Origin: Naumovozyma dairenensis CBS 421
Taxonomy: Eukaryota; Ascomycota; Saccharomycetes; Saccharomycetales; Saccharomycetaceae
Direction: 5' to 3'
Length of the DNA stretch: 64,000 nt
Assembly: GCF_000227115.2 (NCBI RefSeq)
Contig: NC_016485.2
Location: forward strand, 186,001-250,000
Positions 31,099-41,764 of the stretch are shown one piece after another (the first letter of the stretch is position 1; every line of letters starts with the position of its first letter). The notes under the pieces are model-generated. The model was not told where the DNA came from and made no database searches. It worked only from the letters and a program-made list of their open reading frames with translations. Position numbers and translations under genes: made by a program.

Positions 31099-32862
31099 AT
31101 GTTTAATTTTGGCGGGAATGCAAACACTAATAACAATGCCGGCTCAATGGGTTCAACTACCGGTACCAGCCTCTTTGGATCATCGCAACAGCCACAACAA
31201 CAAAACACTACTCTAGGGGGAGGATTTGGATTCAATAACAACCAGCAGCAGCAACAGCAGCAACCGCAACAACAGCAAGGCGGTAGTCTCTTTTCTGCTG
31301 GCAATGCCACTACAACTGGGACTACCGGACTCTTTGGTAATAAATCTACACTAGGTGGTCCATCGATGCAATCTAATACAAATACAGGAGGTGGCTTATT
31401 TGGACAACAACAACCACAACAACAACAACAAGGCGGTTCCCTATTTGGGTCTAATGCAACAACGAATACAGCAGGACGCGGTGGACTATTTGGTAATAGT
31501 AGTACTACGCAGCAACAGCAACCTTCTGGAGGTCTATTTGGAAGCAATACAAATCAGCCTTCAGTGGGAGGTGGTTTGTTTGGATCGAACCAGCAGCAGC
31601 AGCAGCCAGCTGTAACGGCGACGACAGGTGGATTATTTGGAAATAAACCTCAAGGATTAAGTACTGGAACTTCTGGAGGTTTATTCGGTAATAAACCATC
31701 AGGGACTTCTGGGGGATTATTTGGCAGTAGAGCACCAACAACAGGTGGAGGACTATTCGGAAGTAATAATAATAATCAAACCACAAACACACAAACAGGC
31801 CTTTTTGGTAACACTACAAACACACAAGGAGGATTGTTTGGTAATCCACAAGGACAAGGCACGACCACTCCAGGAGGAGGATTGTTTGGTCAACAACAAC
31901 AGCAGCAGCAGCAGCAACAACCAACTTTAACCACAGTACAGCCTTCATTTTCATGGTCACAACAAGCACCTCAACAAATGAATCAACAATCGCAGTCCAC
32001 TATGCCAAGACTCCAAGCTCAAATACAAATGCAACAACAACAATTACAGCAACAAAATACAGTATATCCACAACAAATTCAAGAACAAATAATCAAATGT
32101 AAAGAGTCATGGGATCCAAATTCCTCAAAATCCAAATTAAGAACATTCGTTTATAACAAAGTGAACGAAACTGAAGCCATGTTATATAACAAACCTATGA
32201 ATGCCAACCAAGAAGAATGGAACATAGCAATAGAGAACAAACCATCAAATGACGTGATCCCAATTCAAATACACGGTTTTGAAGGATTGAATGTACGTAA
32301 TCAATTACAAATTGAGAATGTAGCACAAGCTCGCGTCATACTGAATCAAGTCCTCGAGAAATCGACTCAATTACAACAAAAACATGATTTAGACACTGCG
32401 GCAAGAATATTGAAGGCCAAATCAAGAAACGTAGAAATCGAAAGAAGAATATTGAAATTAGGTTCTCAAATTTCCATTTTGAAAAATAGAGGTGTACCAT
32501 TAAATATAAATGAAGAGAAAATGTGGTCTCAATTCAAGCAATTACTGAAGAAAAGTGAAGATCCTGCAGCTCTGGGGAAAACTAATGAACTATGGGCTCG
32601 TCTCGCGGTATTGAAAGAACGTGCTAAAAATGTATCTGATAAATTAGATAGTACGTTAGTGGTAATCGGTGATAATGGTGGTTCCTCCACTTCCTCTACA
32701 AATAGTAAAGAAAATATGGTTAATAAATTGGCAGATGATGAGGAAAAGAATAAAATTGATAAGATTGCCGAGATTTTGAGTAATCAACAACGTGGTATAT
32801 ATTATTTGAATGAAGTTCTTGAAAATGATCAAAGGGCAATAGACAAGGCTTTGAAAAGTTAG
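31099..32862 (+). CDS. NUP57: FG-nucleoporin Nup57
   Basis: Central-channel nucleoporin that forms the Nsp1-Nup49-Nup57 complex and binds transport receptors through its GLFG repeats. The product is 587 residues (541 in S. cerevisiae) from the ATG at 31099 (MFNFGG); a GTG just upstream at 31096 is not used. Residues 1-270 contain more than a dozen GLFG or LFG repeats separated by Gln/Asn/Thr-rich spacers with several polyglutamine runs. Residues 330-587 are charged and helical, the coiled-coil part that trimerises. Long antisense frames across it are a by-product of the CAA/CAG and GGT/GGA repeats. Confidence 0.96.
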   Translation: MFNFGGNANTNNNAGSMGSTTGTSLFGSSQQPQQQNTTLGGGFGFNNNQQQQQQQPQQQQGGSLFSAGNATTTGTTGLFGNKSTLGGPSMQSNTNTGGGLFGQQQPQQQQQGGSLFGSNATTNTAGRGGLFGNSSTTQQQQPSGGLFGSNTNQPSVGGGLFGSNQQQQQPAVTATTGGLFGNKPQGLSTGTSGGLFGNKPSGTSGGLFGSRAPTTGGGLFGSNNNNQTTNTQTGLFGNTTNTQGGLFGNPQGQGTTTPGGGLFGQQQQQQQQQQPTLTTVQPSFSWSQQAPQQMNQQSQSTMPRLQAQIQMQQQQLQQQNTVYPQQIQEQIIKCKESWDPNSSKSKLRTFVYNKVNETEAMLYNKPMNANQEEWNIAIENKPSNDVIPIQIHGFEGLNVRNQLQIENVAQARVILNQVLEKSTQLQQKHDLDTAARILKAKSRNVEIERRILKLGSQISILKNRGVPLNINEEKMWSQFKQLLKKSEDPAALGKTNELWARLAVLKERAKNVSDKLDSTLVVIGDNGGSSTSSTNSKENMVNKLADDEEKNKIDKIAEILSNQQRGIYYLNEVLENDQRAIDKALKS

Positions 32863-33900
32863 CACGGGTATGTATAATCTGTAATCTGATGGTAAGTCAT
32901 ATATATTATCTATAGAGAAATGATCTAACAAACTAGCATATACATATATACGGAAATCTGATTGGTATGTTAGTTTCAATTTCAATAATCTAATTCTTCA
33001 GTTAAGCTGTCAATATAGCCTATTATAGGCTCTATATCAAAAGAAAATTTTCTGAAAGAAAAATGAAACGAAACTGGACGATCACGTTCATATATAATGA
33101 GGCATTCCAACTTATTATCTCAGTTTGAAGTCAATTCCGTATGATATCAAGAACTGTCTGCCAATCTCCCTATCTACCTACATACGTACGGTGTGCAGTT
33201 CGCATTATGCTTGTTCAGGGTACCATTAACTATTAAAAGCTGTTCTCATATGTTGCTGAAATGTTTCCCTAATCCATCGAATTGGAAAAATTATGAATGA
33301 ATATAAACGAGATTCACTGGGACATGTCCTTATCAAGAAGAAGTGCCCCGCAGGTTGCTGAACAGAGAGAAGCACTATAGTAAAGGTAACGTAAATACAA
33401 GTTGATTTACAAGTCTTCATGTAAACATATCTATAGACTCTATGCTTCATGACTATTGGTCTAATTTATTTTTAACATAATTTTATATTACCTCGGTATT
33501 TGTCATGTTGAAAGAGCAACTTCGATCCATTTTGCCTACTTCGCTTGAACTGCATGTAGACTGTCAACTATATGTGTAACACAAGCACGTCTGAGTTGTT
33601 TAGGAAAAAGTATATAGTAGTGTATGATTATATAAAGTGTACAAACAAATAAGAAATAAGTGTTATGTATAATTAAAACGTGCAATAATGATTAATTTGA
33701 ATTTTTAGATAGAAGATATCTTCTTAGATAGTTTAAAAGAGTTTGTTTTCTTTATGTTTATAAATAGTAACTCTTTCTTTTTCCAATGGAGGGGAGATTA
33801 GATTAATCGGAGGAAACTATATTAAAATACAGAAGCAAAGACGTGAATGAATAAATTGAAAAACGATGATTTTTTGTGTTGATTCCAAAAACAGTTTTGC
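32863..33900. other. Convergent 3' region, NUP57 / RPS23
   Basis: About 1 kb between converging genes. No gene, tRNA or LTR is recognised; short frames such as 33226-33450 look like chance. Confidence 0.5.
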
Positions 33901-34709
33901 TTAAGCTCTTGGCTTTTCCTTCTTTTCTTTCCATAAAGCCAATAAGGAGACACCCGAGACCTTGACGACCTTGAATCTAACACCTGGCATATCACCCTTA
34001 GCTTTACCCTTCTTACCGAAACCGGCTAATAAGACTTCGTCATTTTCATCAACAAAGTTTAAACAACCATCATTTGGAACGAAAGCAGTAACTTTCTTAC
34101 CGTTCTTGATTAATTGAACTCTAACACACTTTCTGATAGCAGAGTTAGGTTGTTTAGATTCAATACCTAACTTTTCTAAAACGATACCTTTAGCGTGAGA
34201 AGAACCACCAAATGGAGAAGACTTGAAAGCTGTTCCCAACAATCTCTTCTTATAGTTGTTTTCGGCCCAACGGCTGTTAAAATATTTAAGTTAAAATGAA
34301 GTTTAACATTTCTTGTTAGTAAATCATGTCATTAATCCTCCTCTTTTTTGTGTGCAAAACCTTGAAACAGAAATAGACTAGGACATGCTTTTTATATTAG
34401 TGTCCGCAAGGTCTACATTTCATTCATCGAATCATTTCCGTTTCTTTCTTTTTCTTGTCCCTTCTTTGAAATTTGGATTTATGAAGTTATTTTGATCATT
34501 TCGAATGCATCCTTGCAACTCGTTGTTTCTTGTGGTATGGTTCAACCTCTTCACTTTCCTTCTAGTAGACCGTTTTATTATTCACTAGTGTTCATTCCCG
34601 ATAAGGTTTTGCATCATATTTATTCAAGATTGTAGATATCATACTTGTTTCTTCTGTGGACACGCAACTTTCTTGCAGAGTTCAAACCTCTTGGTTTACC
34701 TTTACCCAT
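33901..34709 (-). CDS. RPS23: Ribosomal protein S23 (uS12), two exons
   Basis: Core protein of the 40S decoding centre. Two exons join cleanly: exon 1 at 34645-34709 (65 bp, [20 protein letters not shown] plus a split Asn codon) and exon 2 at 33901-34273 (373 bp). Together they give 145 residues, the exact family length. The intron has donor GTATGA, branch point TACTAAC at 34315-34321 and acceptor CAG. The QPNSAIRK loop is intact, with Pro64, the prolyl-hydroxylation site known in S. cerevisiae. S. cerevisiae has two copies: RPS23A next to NUP57/YGR117C and RPS23B near SCD6. Both contexts meet here, so I give no A/B suffix. Confidence 0.98.
34274..34644 (-). other. Intron of RPS23
   Basis: 371-bp spliceosomal intron: GTATGA donor, perfect TACTAAC branch box about 40 nt from the CAG acceptor. 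It splits an Asn codon (AA|C), the same place as in S. cerevisiae RPS23 as I know it. Confidence 0.96.
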
Positions 34710-35384
34710 TTTTGGCTATAGTTTATTGTTCTTGGTTTCTTTAATTAGAACTAAGAGCGTACATATTTCCCAATAATTAATACTACAAATTAATATCGAC
34801 CTTAGATAGTACTCTTCACATCATCAGATTTACCAGGAGGAACATACCTCTTCCTCCTCTCTGTCTAGAGGGAATCTCTCCCCTTCCAGCCTGCCTACCT
34901 ACTAAGAAAGGACGGCCTAATCAATCTCCTACAGAGTAAGGGAGTTGGCGGAACTGTGGCCCCGCCCCCTTACTGGGAGTATTTTACACTCCCGCCCCAC
35001 CAACGTGGAACTCCCTTCGAAATTTTCCAGAAAGAGTGAAGAAATACTCAGGCGGAGTTTGAATACAGCGAAAACATTCAAAAAAAAGCAGACGCTAAAA
35101 AATTTCCCTTGGCAACATGTGTGGGTGATATATTCCTGGTGTACAGATGTACTGTCCAATATTTCAGGGTGTCAAAGATGACTTCTGACGAGGTTCTAAA
35201 GTCTAGAAGCAACATTGTAAAAGTTAGAATACCATTATGCAACCTAGAAGTGTCTATAGAATACACACATGAAATGAGCCAGCTAATTATTATATCATCA
35301 TGAGCTCAAAGCTACCACAGTGTTTACCCTTTTATATTTTGAGTTAAGCACTTTTTTTTTGGCATTTTTCTTTTAACATTAATC
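34710..35384. other. Divergent promoter, RPS23 / YGR117C
   Basis: 675 bp. It contains a C/T-rich zone near 34845-34900 and G/C-rich blocks with CCGCCCCC near 34962-34972 and CCCGCCCC near 34991. A partial Rap1-like core (minus strand ACCCACACAT, about 35117-35126) lies about 410 bp from the RPS23 start. Rap1 control of a ribosomal protein gene would be expected, but the match is incomplete. Open frames inside look like chance. Confidence 0.45.
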
Positions 35385-36752
35385 ATGAAAGAATCTACAA
35401 GTGAAAAATATATAAGAACCTTGGTTGCACAATATTTACAAAAGAAAGGATTTAAATCCACCTTAGCTTCATTTTTGAACGAAGCTAACGTACCACTTGC
35501 CGTTACTAAGAATGAAAACCAAGAACAATTAGACGATTTAGAAACTATAATAAAGGAACGAATTCAGTTCAATGAACATAATATATCTGATAAGTTAAAA
35601 AGATTGACATTAAATGATTTTTCAACAAACAACAATAACACGTCAGAGTACAGCTCTCATTTCTCCTCATGGGATTATAAGAAGATATTCGTAGAACAAA
35701 GCCATGTAGAATGCTCAGGTATACCACTGTCAGTAGGATTTGACGCCCCTAACGATGAGGACATAGTGGTTTCCACATCTGCCAAAGAAGTAAATATATA
35801 CGGAAATAAATCAGGAGATTTATTAGGTAGCTTGAAACCAATATCTGGTATAGCAAAATTGTGTGGTTCTATCGGAAACTACTATTACACAGCATCAATG
35901 GATGGATCATTGAACATCTACGGTGACGATTTGAATTTACTTGTCAATAGATGTAGTAAAATACATGGGAGAATGATCACTAATGTCAAGTTTTGGTACA
36001 ATGGAAATGAAAAATGCTGGTTCATTATTAGTACTGGTCTAGATCATATCCTAAAGTTAACTAAAATGAAAATATCGCCTGATTGCGCTGTGACATTCGA
36101 GGAATTAGCTTCTACAGGAGTTCAAGCTTGTACAGGATTAGAACTACATCCCAATGGAGACAATATGCCTAGCATATTAGTATGTAAAGCAGATTTTACA
36201 AAAGTTACTTGCTATGAAATAATGAATGATCATCAATTCACCATCTCGTATAACATTGCTTTGAATAATACTGAATTTAGTTCACATTCATTCAGTGTCA
36301 GAGCTATGACTATTATTGAACATTCAAATCCTATACTCTCATCGTATGATAATGATACTGATTTTTTGATTGTTCTCACTTCACATATACCTTACATGAG
36401 AGTTATAGTGGCTGAATTGCCAAAAAGAGAAAATATTAAGGACGAACTTTCAGAAAAAGACCCCATTATTCCGACATATTGGGACAAGATACGTAGAAAT
36501 ATTGCGACGGAGATATTCCAAGATAATTATTCACAACCAGTTGTGACCGTACTCGATCAGTGTAAAGGTATAATTATTGGTGCAGATAAAGGTATTTACG
36601 GTCTTGACGTAAATACTGGAGATTCATGGAAATTAGATATGCCTAATTTTGTAAATGATGAAAGGGTCAAGTGTTTGAGTAGTAATCGTGGAGGATCTGC
36701 ATTCGCAGCAGGATTGGCTAACAAATCGGTGCACCAATGGTCCGTTCTATAA
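35385..36752 (+). CDS. YGR117C: LisH / WD40-like protein (YGR117C homologue)
   Basis: Function unknown. The product is 455 residues (476 for YGR117C). Residues 6-38 resemble a LisH dimerisation motif (KYIRTLVAQYLQKKGFKSTL then ASFLNEANV). After a short helical linker, the rest is beta-rich with repeated hydrophobic blades and ends with a propeller-like VHQWSVL, consistent with a WD40-type fold, although canonical WD/GH pairs are weak. The start is an ATG at 35385. Strand and position match YGR117C; SPT6, expected next, is replaced by SCD6. Confidence 0.85.
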   Translation: MKESTSEKYIRTLVAQYLQKKGFKSTLASFLNEANVPLAVTKNENQEQLDDLETIIKERIQFNEHNISDKLKRLTLNDFSTNNNNTSEYSSHFSSWDYKKIFVEQSHVECSGIPLSVGFDAPNDEDIVVSTSAKEVNIYGNKSGDLLGSLKPISGIAKLCGSIGNYYYTASMDGSLNIYGDDLNLLVNRCSKIHGRMITNVKFWYNGNEKCWFIISTGLDHILKLTKMKISPDCAVTFEELASTGVQACTGLELHPNGDNMPSILVCKADFTKVTCYEIMNDHQFTISYNIALNNTEFSSHSFSVRAMTIIEHSNPILSSYDNDTDFLIVLTSHIPYMRVIVAELPKRENIKDELSEKDPIIPTYWDKIRRNIATEIFQDNYSQPVVTVLDQCKGIIIGADKGIYGLDVNTGDSWKLDMPNFVNDERVKCLSSNRGGSAFAAGLANKSVHQWSVL

Positions 36753-37129
36753 ATTTAAACCATGTTCCATTTGCTCATAAAATTATATTTACTAGATTAT
36801 AGGAACTTTTAAAGCGAAGGAACAGTTTTTTAGTAATATGTTCAAGTATGCTATATGTTAACATAAAATATTTAAACTGTGAATAGATATAAAGTTATAG
36901 AAGAAAAGGAAGAGCCCAATAATTACAACAATGTTGATTGAAAATCTTTCCTTGTTTTTTTTACAAAATATGCCATTACTTATCAACTTTTTTTCTTGTA
37001 TATAATGAAAGTAAATCATACATTCAATATGCGTTCTACTATGAAGTTCGGTATCGTTGTAATTAGAATTTTCTCGTGAAGTTGCATTATTTTTACATTT
37101 ATCATTATTAAAAAGCCCATTATAGGATT
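36753..37129. other. Convergent 3' region, YGR117C / SCD6
   Basis: 377 bp of AT-rich sequence with TATATA and T8 runs; nothing else is seen. Confidence 0.5.
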
Positions 37130-37721
37130 CTAGAACTCCACTTGAGGTTGTGATTGACTTTGAAACTGTTGGCCATCATTACTACTATGATAATTATTTC
37201 TATTGTTATTGTTATAACCACCTCTATTACCACCTCTACCTCTATAGTTGCCTCTACCTCTACCACCTCTACCTCTATAGTTGCCTCTACCTCTACCACC
37301 TCTACCACCATGGAAATTTGGTCTTGCAGAAGTTTGTCCGAAAGTATCCAAATTCAATACTTTCTCCTCTTGCCATCTCATGTTTGTATTAGTTTCGGTG
37401 GAAGTCGAAATTGTATCAAAAAAGGATGATTTCCTGTTGTAGAAAGTTTCCGGATCAGCTTGTGCAGCTTGTTGAGCAGTGACTGTTTGAGTTTGAATAG
37501 TTTGTTCAATAGTAGAGGCAACGGGCTCAGCGACGGCGTCATGATGAGACTGGGATAACTCTTGTTTAGTGAATTTGGCATTATTCGATTGGAAATCGAA
37601 ATCTGACTTTGGGATCTCAATATTTCTTTGCTGAGAACGTCTCGTATGAGAATGAGAATGGTTCTTATGTTCGTTATTATGGGGATGATGATCATGTCTT
37701 CTTGGTTCTTCGCCTTCTACA

Positions 37722-37755
<34 letters not shown>

Positions 37756-38302
37756 CTTTTCTTGGCTGTTCATTTTGAGATGCAACTTCTTCTGTAGGTA
37801 CAGATGCGATAGGAGCAGGTTCTTCTTGATGGACGGCTGCAGCAGAAGGAGCAGGTTCTTCTTGTTGCTGTTGGTGTTGTTGCGCTTGCTGTTGATGTTG
37901 ATATTGATCAGCAGTTGATGTAATACCGCCTTGATTTGGTGCATAAACACCATAACCAGCCATCGCTTGTGGTACTTGCGGTGGAGCTGCCTGTTGCTCA
38001 GCAATTGGCACTGGAACCACAGGAGTAGCACTTGGTGGCAAAACTGGATGAACATCTTCAATACTTACTTCTAAAATACTCAAATCCTTCACCTCATTCC
38101 CATTAAATTTAACTGACTTATAGATATTATTAGTTGGATATATTTCATCGGGACCCCAACCCTTACGGCCTTCTGTTCCAAAACAACGGACTTCATTCAA
38201 AGTTACTGTACCTTTCTCGGAGTCAATTCCCTCTAATAAACCGACGTACCTGTTGTCGGTAACGGAGATCAGAGAAATGGTTTTCCCGATATATTGTGAC
38301 AT
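37130..38302 (-). CDS. SCD6: Scd6 (Lsm14/RAP55 family) translation repressor
   Basis: P-body and stress-granule RNA-binding protein that represses translation through eIF4G and cooperates with Dhh1/Dcp2. The product is 390 residues (349 in S. cerevisiae). Residues 2-80 form the Lsm14 domain ([20 protein letters not shown], then GTEGRK). A Gln/Pro/Ala-rich linker follows with a polyglutamine run. The FDF region comes next ([18 protein letters not shown]), and the C-terminus has RGG boxes ([16 protein letters not shown]) that bind eIF4G and are methylated in S. cerevisiae. The start is an ATG at 38302. In S. cerevisiae SCD6 is YPR129W on chromosome XVI, so its place here marks different gene loss between duplicated segments. 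Confidence 0.96.
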
Positions 38303-38556
38303 ACTGGAATTGCTTTTGCTTGCACTGCACTTCTTTTTCTTTCGCTAGCACAGAACTTCTCTTCTGGGTATCTGTTTCGTCTGTATTGTCTATTTCTATG
38401 CCTATGAAACTGAGTTATAAAATTATTTATTGCTGTTTCTTAACTTTAAGATATGAAGAAACCCGTACACCACCCAGAAGGTGTGGAATATATGAATTAG
38501 AATATTGAAGTTATATCAAAAGTAAAGAGAAGTATCCAGCTGATTAGATGTCTTCC

Positions 38557-39765
38557 TCATCTGAAAGGTGGTCTATAACTATTGCTGTTGCTACTGTTCT
38601 TGTCTGGATTCTCATGTGTTCTTGTGTTATTCAGGGCATTCGTTCCCATACTGGGTCTTTTTGACATTGGTTTTGAGATCCGAGCAGCATAGCCTTGTAA
38701 TATCGTTCCTCTTCTCTGAGCAGTCGAGGATGCCTGAACATTATTACCCTTTACAACGACTCTAGTTGCTCTGTGGCCTAACGATCTTCTTGCCCCACCG
38801 TTGTCTTGAGTTGCTGTTGTTCTTTCATTCCTACTCCCATACATGTCCGCGTTAGACGCTACACTATTCCTGATCGTATGTAAGATGGAGTGCCTTCTTA
38901 ACTTACTATTCTCTGCATTCCGATTGTTTGCTCCCAATCGGTTGGTACCTGCTGTTTGAGATCGTATCCTCTGGGTATCGATGGCTGGATTGGAAACAAA
39001 AGATGCTTCACTACTGTTATCGTCAATATCCTGCTCTTGTTCATCCTCCCGCAGGTTCTTGTGTAAATGTTCAGCGTGTATTGATGCGGTTCTTTTCGTA
39101 CCTTGGGTGGACGGGAATAATGGTTGAGCAAATTTGCCCCTTTGCTGAGGCAAATTACTGTTATTACTACTGCTACTACTACTATTAGGTCTTGGCTTCT
39201 GGGCGGCTGCCCTATGATCTTTCACAGCGGCCAGTTGTCTCTGTAACCTTTTCTTTTCATCCTTCAAATTCTCTAATCTTTTCATTATTTTCAACTCTTT
39301 CTCCAAATCGTGGGGAACGTTAGGAAACTCAACACACCATGAATTACACATTAATCCATAAAGTAAAGAACCGACGGATTCATTCAAATCCACGAGACTT
39401 TCATGAATAAAATTAAGCCTCGTGAAATTGGTATCTAGAGTAACCATAGATTCTGTCAATTCTTGGATCTGCGGCAACAAGTATGTTTGTAAAAGGACAT
39501 TGCCATCATCTCCGTTATTATCAGTGTTAGAGTGAAACGCATCAGCTGCGTCAGATCCTGGTGTTCTATGTAGATCGTCACTATATTTCAAATGCTGTTG
39601 GTGTAGATTATTCGAAGAGGAAAAATCTCCATCATTCATGGATGATCTTCTGGAACCTGGATTACTACTTATAGATAGTTTGTAATCTGTAGTCGGTAGC
39701 GCAGTCGTGGTTCCTAGTTCATTTATATTAGTGTTATTGCCATGCTCCGATTGTTCTTGGTTCAT
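38557..39765 (-). CDS. DAM1: Dam1, outer-kinetochore DASH complex subunit
   Basis: Microtubule-coupling subunit of the DASH/Dam1 ring, regulated by Ipl1 (Aurora B). The product is 402 residues (343 in S. cerevisiae). The conserved core is intact at about residues 115-150 (RLNFIHESLVDLNESVGSLL, then CNSWCVEFPN), followed by a helical segment. Candidate Ipl1 sites of the R-R/K-x-S type occur at RRSSM in the N-terminus and at RRHSIL, ARRSLG and KRPSMG in the C-terminus, a spread similar to the known S20/S257/S265/S292 set. Ser/Asn-rich insertions explain the greater length. The start is an ATG at 39765. Confidence 0.96.
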   Translation of the reverse strand: MNQEQSEHGNNTNINELGTTTALPTTDYKLSISSNPGSRRSSMNDGDFSSSNNLHQQHLKYSDDLHRTPGSDAADAFHSNTDNNGDDGNVLLQTYLLPQIQELTESMVTLDTNFTRLNFIHESLVDLNESVGSLLYGLMCNSWCVEFPNVPHDLEKELKIMKRLENLKDEKKRLQRQLAAVKDHRAAAQKPRPNSSSSSSNNSNLPQQRGKFAQPLFPSTQGTKRTASIHAEHLHKNLREDEQEQDIDDNSSEASFVSNPAIDTQRIRSQTAGTNRLGANNRNAENSKLRRHSILHTIRNSVASNADMYGSRNERTTATQDNGGARRSLGHRATRVVVKGNNVQASSTAQRRGTILQGYAARISKPMSKRPSMGTNALNNTRTHENPDKNSSNSNSYRPPFR

Positions 39766-40259
39766 TTTTATCGTTATATGGCTAGGTATTCCTTATGGCT
39801 CGGAATGCAATAGAAGGGCGGTAAAACAAAGCAGCAGTGAAAGGATAACTACTCGGATGATATTTCTGGAATAACGAACTATTCTTTCCTAGACTCGATA
39901 GTGGTTGGCTCTAGCTTGTTGTGCCCCAGAGCTGTTCATGAAACGCTGTTTGTTTTCATGTTGTTCCATTTTCCTTACTTCCGTGCCAAAAACGCTGCGC
40001 AGAGAAGGCAATAGCGTCTTTTCAAAATTCCATGATATATGATATTTATACTATAAAGATGACAGAAAAATGAGAAAACACTTGTGCTTAGAACTTTGGA
40101 ATATTATGAATACATTTAAAGTTACTTGAATTATATAATTAGATCAATTGGGAGCTCCCTGTATATACAAGAGTTTTTCTTTTCACTGAAAACTATTTTG
40201 CTACCATTATTTTTTTATCCCATGGTATAATAATAATATATATGAATCCCTTTTTCAAC
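39766..40259. other. DAM1 upstream region / SHY1 3' flank
   Basis: 494 bp; an AT-rich stretch near 40020-40250 and a G/C-richer part near DAM1. No gene is seen. Confidence 0.5.
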
Positions 40260-41435
40260 TCACATATATTTCTTTGCATGCTTCAATTTATCCTTCTTCA
40301 ACTGTTCAGGTGAAACGACACCTCTTTTCCAATATTTCTTGATTGCAATGATTAAAAATACAGTACTTAGAAGAGATAGCCCATACCACGTAACTAGATA
40401 CTGTAGATGTGCATTCCTTAGATCTATAGTTGGCTTCTTTCCAATGGGTACACCAGCTTTAATGAATTGGAATTCATTAAATTCCGCAGTATCATCATCA
40501 TTCATCTTTCGTAAAGGTTTTTCAGACGCAACAGTAACTTGGGTCTCCTTAATATGGTTTCCAATGTCCTTTTTAGCCCAAAATTTCCAGAAGGGAGCCA
40601 ATTGCTCTTGTTGTTTTGCAAAGTTATTTGGTGCTTCTGGAGTGATAGGATGGTCTTTCATGTCATAAATAGCTTGGAAATGAATTGGAGCACACCCGGA
40701 GGTCTTGGCCATATCCCAAACGTCAGCAACCTGCCATAATCTTGAATTCTTATCTTCTTTAGCCCATTGGAACTGACCACGCTCCTTTGGAGGACGAACC
40801 ATACAAACTACTTCTACATTTTTTCCTTGAGGCAACGATAAATGATGCAGAGTTCTATTTTCAGGTGGAATTTTTTCTTCAGCAATCCAACCTCTTTCGA
40901 TCATTACTTTCTCCCCAGTATCGGCCCTAATAAAAGGTGTAAATAATAGATACCCCTTGGTTCCATTCTTACTTCTTGGTCCCACGAACATTTCTTGATC
41001 ATGCAAGAATTCTCCCTTGAGGATAACTTTCCTATATTCCCAGTCTTCACACATATCTACGGTAAAATTCTTCGGTAAAGGGATTGGTTCGTACGTTAAC
41101 TTGGTCTCACATGTAGCAATCAATCTGGTCTTCCATTTGAGTCTTCTTAATTGCCATGTACCAAGATAAAAGGAAATCACGGGCATAGCGATCATTAAAC
41201 CCAATGCGATTTTCCTACCAATACCACGATCGTGTAGATTTGGATCTTCGTTTGGATTATGATGTGTCTTGATAGGTTTCCAATCAACAGTAGATGACAT
41301 ATGATTTCTCCTTGAGATCGATTGAGGTTTCCTGTGGAAGGGCAGGGTGGTATGCATCGTCCGTAATGGAACAGGCCCTATGAGCTCTATTCGAGGATAA
41401 ACTATTGTTAGTAGTTTCGTAGTTCTACGTATCAT
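40260..41435 (-). CDS. SHY1: Shy1 (SURF1), cytochrome c oxidase assembly factor
   Basis: Mitochondrial inner-membrane protein needed for assembly of Cox1 into complex IV; the human orthologue SURF1 is mutated in Leigh syndrome. The product is 391 residues (389 in S. cerevisiae) from the ATG at 41435 (MIRRTTK); a TTG two codons earlier is not used. It has a basic, Arg-rich mitochondrial presequence, a first membrane helix near residues 70-95 (ALGLMIAMPVISFYLGTW), the SURF1 core with VGPRSKNGTKGYLLFTP, and a second helix near 350-375 (YGLSLLSTVFLIIAIKK). Position and strand match YGR112W. Confidence 0.96.
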   Translation of the reverse strand: MIRRTTKLLTIVYPRIELIGPVPLRTMHTTLPFHRKPQSISRRNHMSSTVDWKPIKTHHNPNEDPNLHDRGIGRKIALGLMIAMPVISFYLGTWQLRRLKWKTRLIATCETKLTYEPIPLPKNFTVDMCEDWEYRKVILKGEFLHDQEMFVGPRSKNGTKGYLLFTPFIRADTGEKVMIERGWIAEEKIPPENRTLHHLSLPQGKNVEVVCMVRPPKERGQFQWAKEDKNSRLWQVADVWDMAKTSGCAPIHFQAIYDMKDHPITPEAPNNFAKQQEQLAPFWKFWAKKDIGNHIKETQVTVASEKPLRKMNDDDTAEFNEFQFIKAGVPIGKKPTIDLRNAHLQYLVTWYGLSLLSTVFLIIAIKKYWKRGVVSPEQLKKDKLKHAKKYM

Positions 41436-41764
41436 CTTCAATTATCTATAGGAAAAATAATTTCACGACAGCTTTCTCTTTTAGGTGCTATCCCTTATCC
41501 ACCAAAATGCTGCTTTCATAAAAATATCCTTAGTCTTTTCAATGTTATGAAGTTGAACTTCTCCCCGTCGCCTTAATTAAATACATAACATTCGGACTTT
41601 TTTCATATATCAGGCATAGATTTGTAGAACGACAGTAAAAGAACAAGAAGTAATTACAAATATTCAATAGATTACCAGTTTATAAAGTCTATTAATCTAT
41701 AAGTTACGTAAGCCTCTATAAAACTATAAGATCATATTTATCGTATACATGCTGTTATCCGGCC
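41436..41764. other. SHY1 upstream region / YGR111W 3' flank
   Basis: 329 bp, AT-rich, with no distinct motif. Confidence 0.45.

Noticed and set aside
31071..31547. 158-codon cysteine/proline-rich frame antisense to NUP57
   Set aside because: Product of CAA/CAG and GGT/GGA repeat codons read on the opposite strand; no independent coding evidence. Similar antisense frames over SCD6, CAF130 and the adhesin were rejected likewise.
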